Shown here piece by piece: positions 6,017 to 7,650 of a stretch of DNA of 7,650 bases (position 1 is the first letter of the stretch; every line of letters starts with the position of its first letter). This DNA comes from DATEPR01 sp036503065 (GTDB lineage: Bacteria; Actinomycetota; Actinomycetes; Mycobacteriales; Pseudonocardiaceae). The notes beneath the pieces were generated by a model. That model was given only the letters and a program-made list of their open reading frames with translations. It had not been told where the DNA came from and did not search any database. The stretch covers positions 1-7,650 of the forward strand of contig DASXXM010000371.1 in NCBI GenBank assembly GCA_036503065.1, given 5' to 3'. Both the position numbers and the translations under genes were made by a program.

Positions 6017-6238
6017 AGCCGCCCTGGGTGATCTGTTCGTTGGTCAGTCGACCGGAGATCTGCTGCTGGGTTTGGCGGGCATCAAGGCCCGATCAAGTTC
6101 AAAGAGCTTCATGGCGCCGATCCGCATCCCGCCAGTTCTCCACAATCACCCGCCAACCAGCACCGAGACTCCCAAATCGCGTAGAATCGATGTTTTGGGG
6201 CACCCAAGGATTCGCCGACAAGATACGCGGGCGCGTCG

Positions 6239-7650
6239 TCACCTTGTGATGAACGGGCCGATCATGGGTAGGTCTGGTGGCGCGCCGCGCGCCAGTAGGT
6301 CCAGCACCGTCGCGGTGTCCAGGTGCTCGGCCACCATATTGCCCAGCAGGTCAAGCTGTGCGGCTCGGGCCTGGGCGAACGACACGTCCGGCGCCGGCCG
6401 GAAACCCGATCGGCCGGCCACTCCCGCCGCCCAGATCAGTAGCAAGCGTCGGACCTCGTCGTTCTCCAGCAGGCCGTGCCAGTGGGTGGCGGCGACGGAG
6501 GGGAGCAGAACGCCCTCTGGTTCGCCGGCGTCGGTGGTAATCAGGGGCGGTTGGTCCGCGCCCAAGCGGCTCACCACAGCGTGATGGATCTCGTAACCCC
6601 TTGCTGGCGCGCCGAATGCCGTGCCCGTCGGATTCGCCAGCGTCTTGTCGGGCGCGAACTCGATGTCCACATCCACCAAACCCAATCCGGCGACCACGCC
6701 GGCCCCGGACTCCACCCGATCCGTGAGCGTGGTGGCGAGCATCTGAAAACCGCCGCAAATGCCGAGTATCGGGCGGCCGGCCGCATGGTGCGCGGTGATC
6801 GCATCGGCAACGCCGGTCGTGCGCAGCCATGCCAGATCAGCCACCGTGGCCTTGGAACCGGGCAGTACCACCAGGTCCACATCGGTCAGTCGGGACGGCT
6901 CGGTGATCAGTCGCACGCTCACCCCCGGCTCGACCGCGAGCGCCTCGACGTCCGTGGCATTCGAAATCCGCGGCAGCCGCACGACCCCGACCCGCAGCCA
7001 CTGGGTGCCGACGGGTGGCGCGGGCCGCCCGACCACGCCGTCGGCCGGATAGGACAGGGAATCCTCCGCGTCCAGCCACAGTCGCTCGTGCCACGGCAGC
7101 ACGCCGAGGACGGGCCGGCCGGTTAGTTCGGTCAGCTGCCGCAGGCCCGGCGCCAGCAGGGCCGGATCACCGCGGAACTTGTTGATCACGAAGCCGGCCA
7201 CCAGTCGCTGGTCGGCCGGTTCGAGCAGCGCCAGCGTGCCGAACAGGTGCGCGAACACGCCGCCCCGGTCGATGTCGCCGACCACCAGCACCGGCAGGTC
7301 GGCCGCCCGCGCCAGGCCCAGGTTGGCGATGTCGGTGTGCCGCAGGTTGATTTCGGCGGGCGAGCCGGCGCCCTCGCAGATCACCACGTCGAATTCGGCG
7401 CGCAGGTCGGCCAGGGTGGCCAGGACGGTGCGCATCAGCTCCGCCTTGCGGTCCCGATAGGACAGTGCGCTGACCTCGCCGACAGCCTTGCCCAGCACGA
7501 CGACCTGCGAGGTGCGGTCGCCGCCGGGCTTGAGCAGCACCGGGTTGAACCGCACGCTCGGCGCGAGGCCGGCGGCAGCCGCCTGCACCGCCTGCGCGCG
7601 GCCGATCTCGCCGCCGTCGGCGGTGACGACCGAGTTGTTGGACATGTTCT
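6239..7650 (-). CDS. cobQ: Cobyric acid synthase (adenosylcobyric acid synthase), 5' end cut off
   Basis: This enzyme carries out the ATP- and glutamine-dependent amidation of four side chains (b, d, e, g) of adenosylcobyrinic acid a,c-diamide in cobalamin synthesis. The frame is open to the right edge, where the codons read ?AG-AAC-ATG, consistent with the family motif QNMSNNS, so about 35-40 N-terminal residues including the P-loop are outside. Visible motifs, numbered from that internal Met: MSNNS, GGEIGRAQ (11-18), FNPVLLKP (33-40), CEGAGSPAEINL (90-101), DIDRGG (124-129), and the class I glutamine amidotransferase domain with LPGSK (261-265), nucleophile Cys297 in GICGGFQML, and His390 in ATHWHG. 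Both halves look intact. It is separated by 342 bp from the EACC1-caspase operon, so it is probably transcribed apart from it. Confidence 0.95.
   Translation of the reverse strand, partial: NMSNNSVVTADGGEIGRAQAVQAAAAGLAPSVRFNPVLLKPGGDRTSQVVVLGKAVGEVSALSYRDRKAELMRTVLATLADLRAEFDVVICEGAGSPAEINLRHTDIANLGLARAADLPVLVVGDIDRGGVFAHLFGTLALLEPADQRLVAGFVINKFRGDPALLAPGLRQLTELTGRPVLGVLPWHERLWLDAEDSLSYPADGVVGRPAPPVGTQWLRVGVVRLPRISNATDVEALAVEPGVSVRLITEPSRLTDVDLVVLPGSKATVADLAWLRTTGVADAITAHHAAGRPILGICGGFQMLATTLTDRVESGAGVVAGLGLVDVDIEFAPDKTLANPTGTAFGAPARGYEIHHAVVSRLGADQPPLITTDAGEPEGVLLPSVAATHWHGLLENDEVRRLLLIWAAGVAGRSGFRPAPDVSFAQARAAQLDLLGNMVAEHLDTATVLDLLARGAPPDLPMIGPFITR

Larger units (their letters stand above)
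5897..6238. other. 342-bp gene-free region between cobQ and the EACC1 gene
   Basis: Both flanking genes run on the minus strand. The part nearest the EACC1 gene holds its likely promoter and the palindrome. The rest (about 6025-6235) is less GC-rich than the surrounding genes (58-62% in the two stretches I counted). It has no coding frame I recognise on either strand, no tRNA and no transposase remnant. A small inverted repeat, TTGGG 6195-6199 with CCCAA 6203-6207, lies about 32 nt after the cobQ stop and could be a weak terminator. Short open frames reading + through here continue antisense into cobQ and look like chance. Confidence 0.5.

Noticed and set aside
6225..6236. Palindrome ACGCG-GG-CGCGT next to the cobQ stop
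   Set aside because: The 2-base centre cannot form a good RNA hairpin, and short symmetric CG-rich words are frequent by chance at this GC content.
5997..6584. Plus-strand open frame of 195 codons covering the gap and the cobQ 3' end
   Set aside because: More than half is antisense to cobQ and the Ser/Arg/Pro-rich translation has no recognisable domain.
1..7650. CRISPR arrays, tRNA or rRNA genes, insertion sequences
   Set aside because: I found no regularly spaced repeats, cloverleaf-like segments, rRNA-like stretches or transposase motifs anywhere in the window.

Overview
The window reads as chromosomal DNA of a high-GC, mycothiol-producing actinobacterium. A member of the Pseudonocardiales or a related filamentous order is my guess from protein style; no marker gene fixes the taxon. 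Support comes from GTG starts, sampled stretches of 70-75% GC in the housekeeping genes, and a mycothione reductase, an enzyme confined to actinobacteria.

Layout from left to right: (1) the 3' end of a YbhB/YbcL (PEBP/RKIP-like) gene on +, followed by mycothione reductase (mtr) on +. (2) A CynX/NimT-type MFS transporter on -, whose stop codon shares the four bases CTAG with the mtr stop. (3) A divergent FadR-subfamily GntR regulator on +, about 48 bp from the transporter start, so it probably controls the transporter and itself. (4) A short convergent gap with two hairpins. (5) A two-gene minus-strand operon: a small protein that I identify as an EACC1-type 'effector-associated constant component' and, overlapping it by 4 bp, a 534-aa caspase-like protease fused to a methionine-aminopeptidase-like (M24) domain. 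(6) A 342-bp gene-free stretch of lower GC, with an imperfect palindrome just upstream of the EACC1 gene. (7) The C-terminal 470 or so residues of cobyric acid synthase (cobQ) on -, running off the right edge.

The notable content is (5). A constant small component translationally coupled to a protease effector resembles predicted actinobacterial conflict or immunity systems. The C-terminal domain closely resembles the actinobacterial housekeeping type I methionine aminopeptidase, including a motif like the RPEYVGK extension of that class. By eye alignment it has lost five of six metal-site residues and a further catalytic His, yet keeps most residues lining the methionine (S1) pocket. I propose a dead aminopeptidase that binds N-terminal peptides, or acts as a decoy, and gates a caspase effector. 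The rest of the window is ordinary core metabolism and transport, from which the cassette stands out by lower GC.
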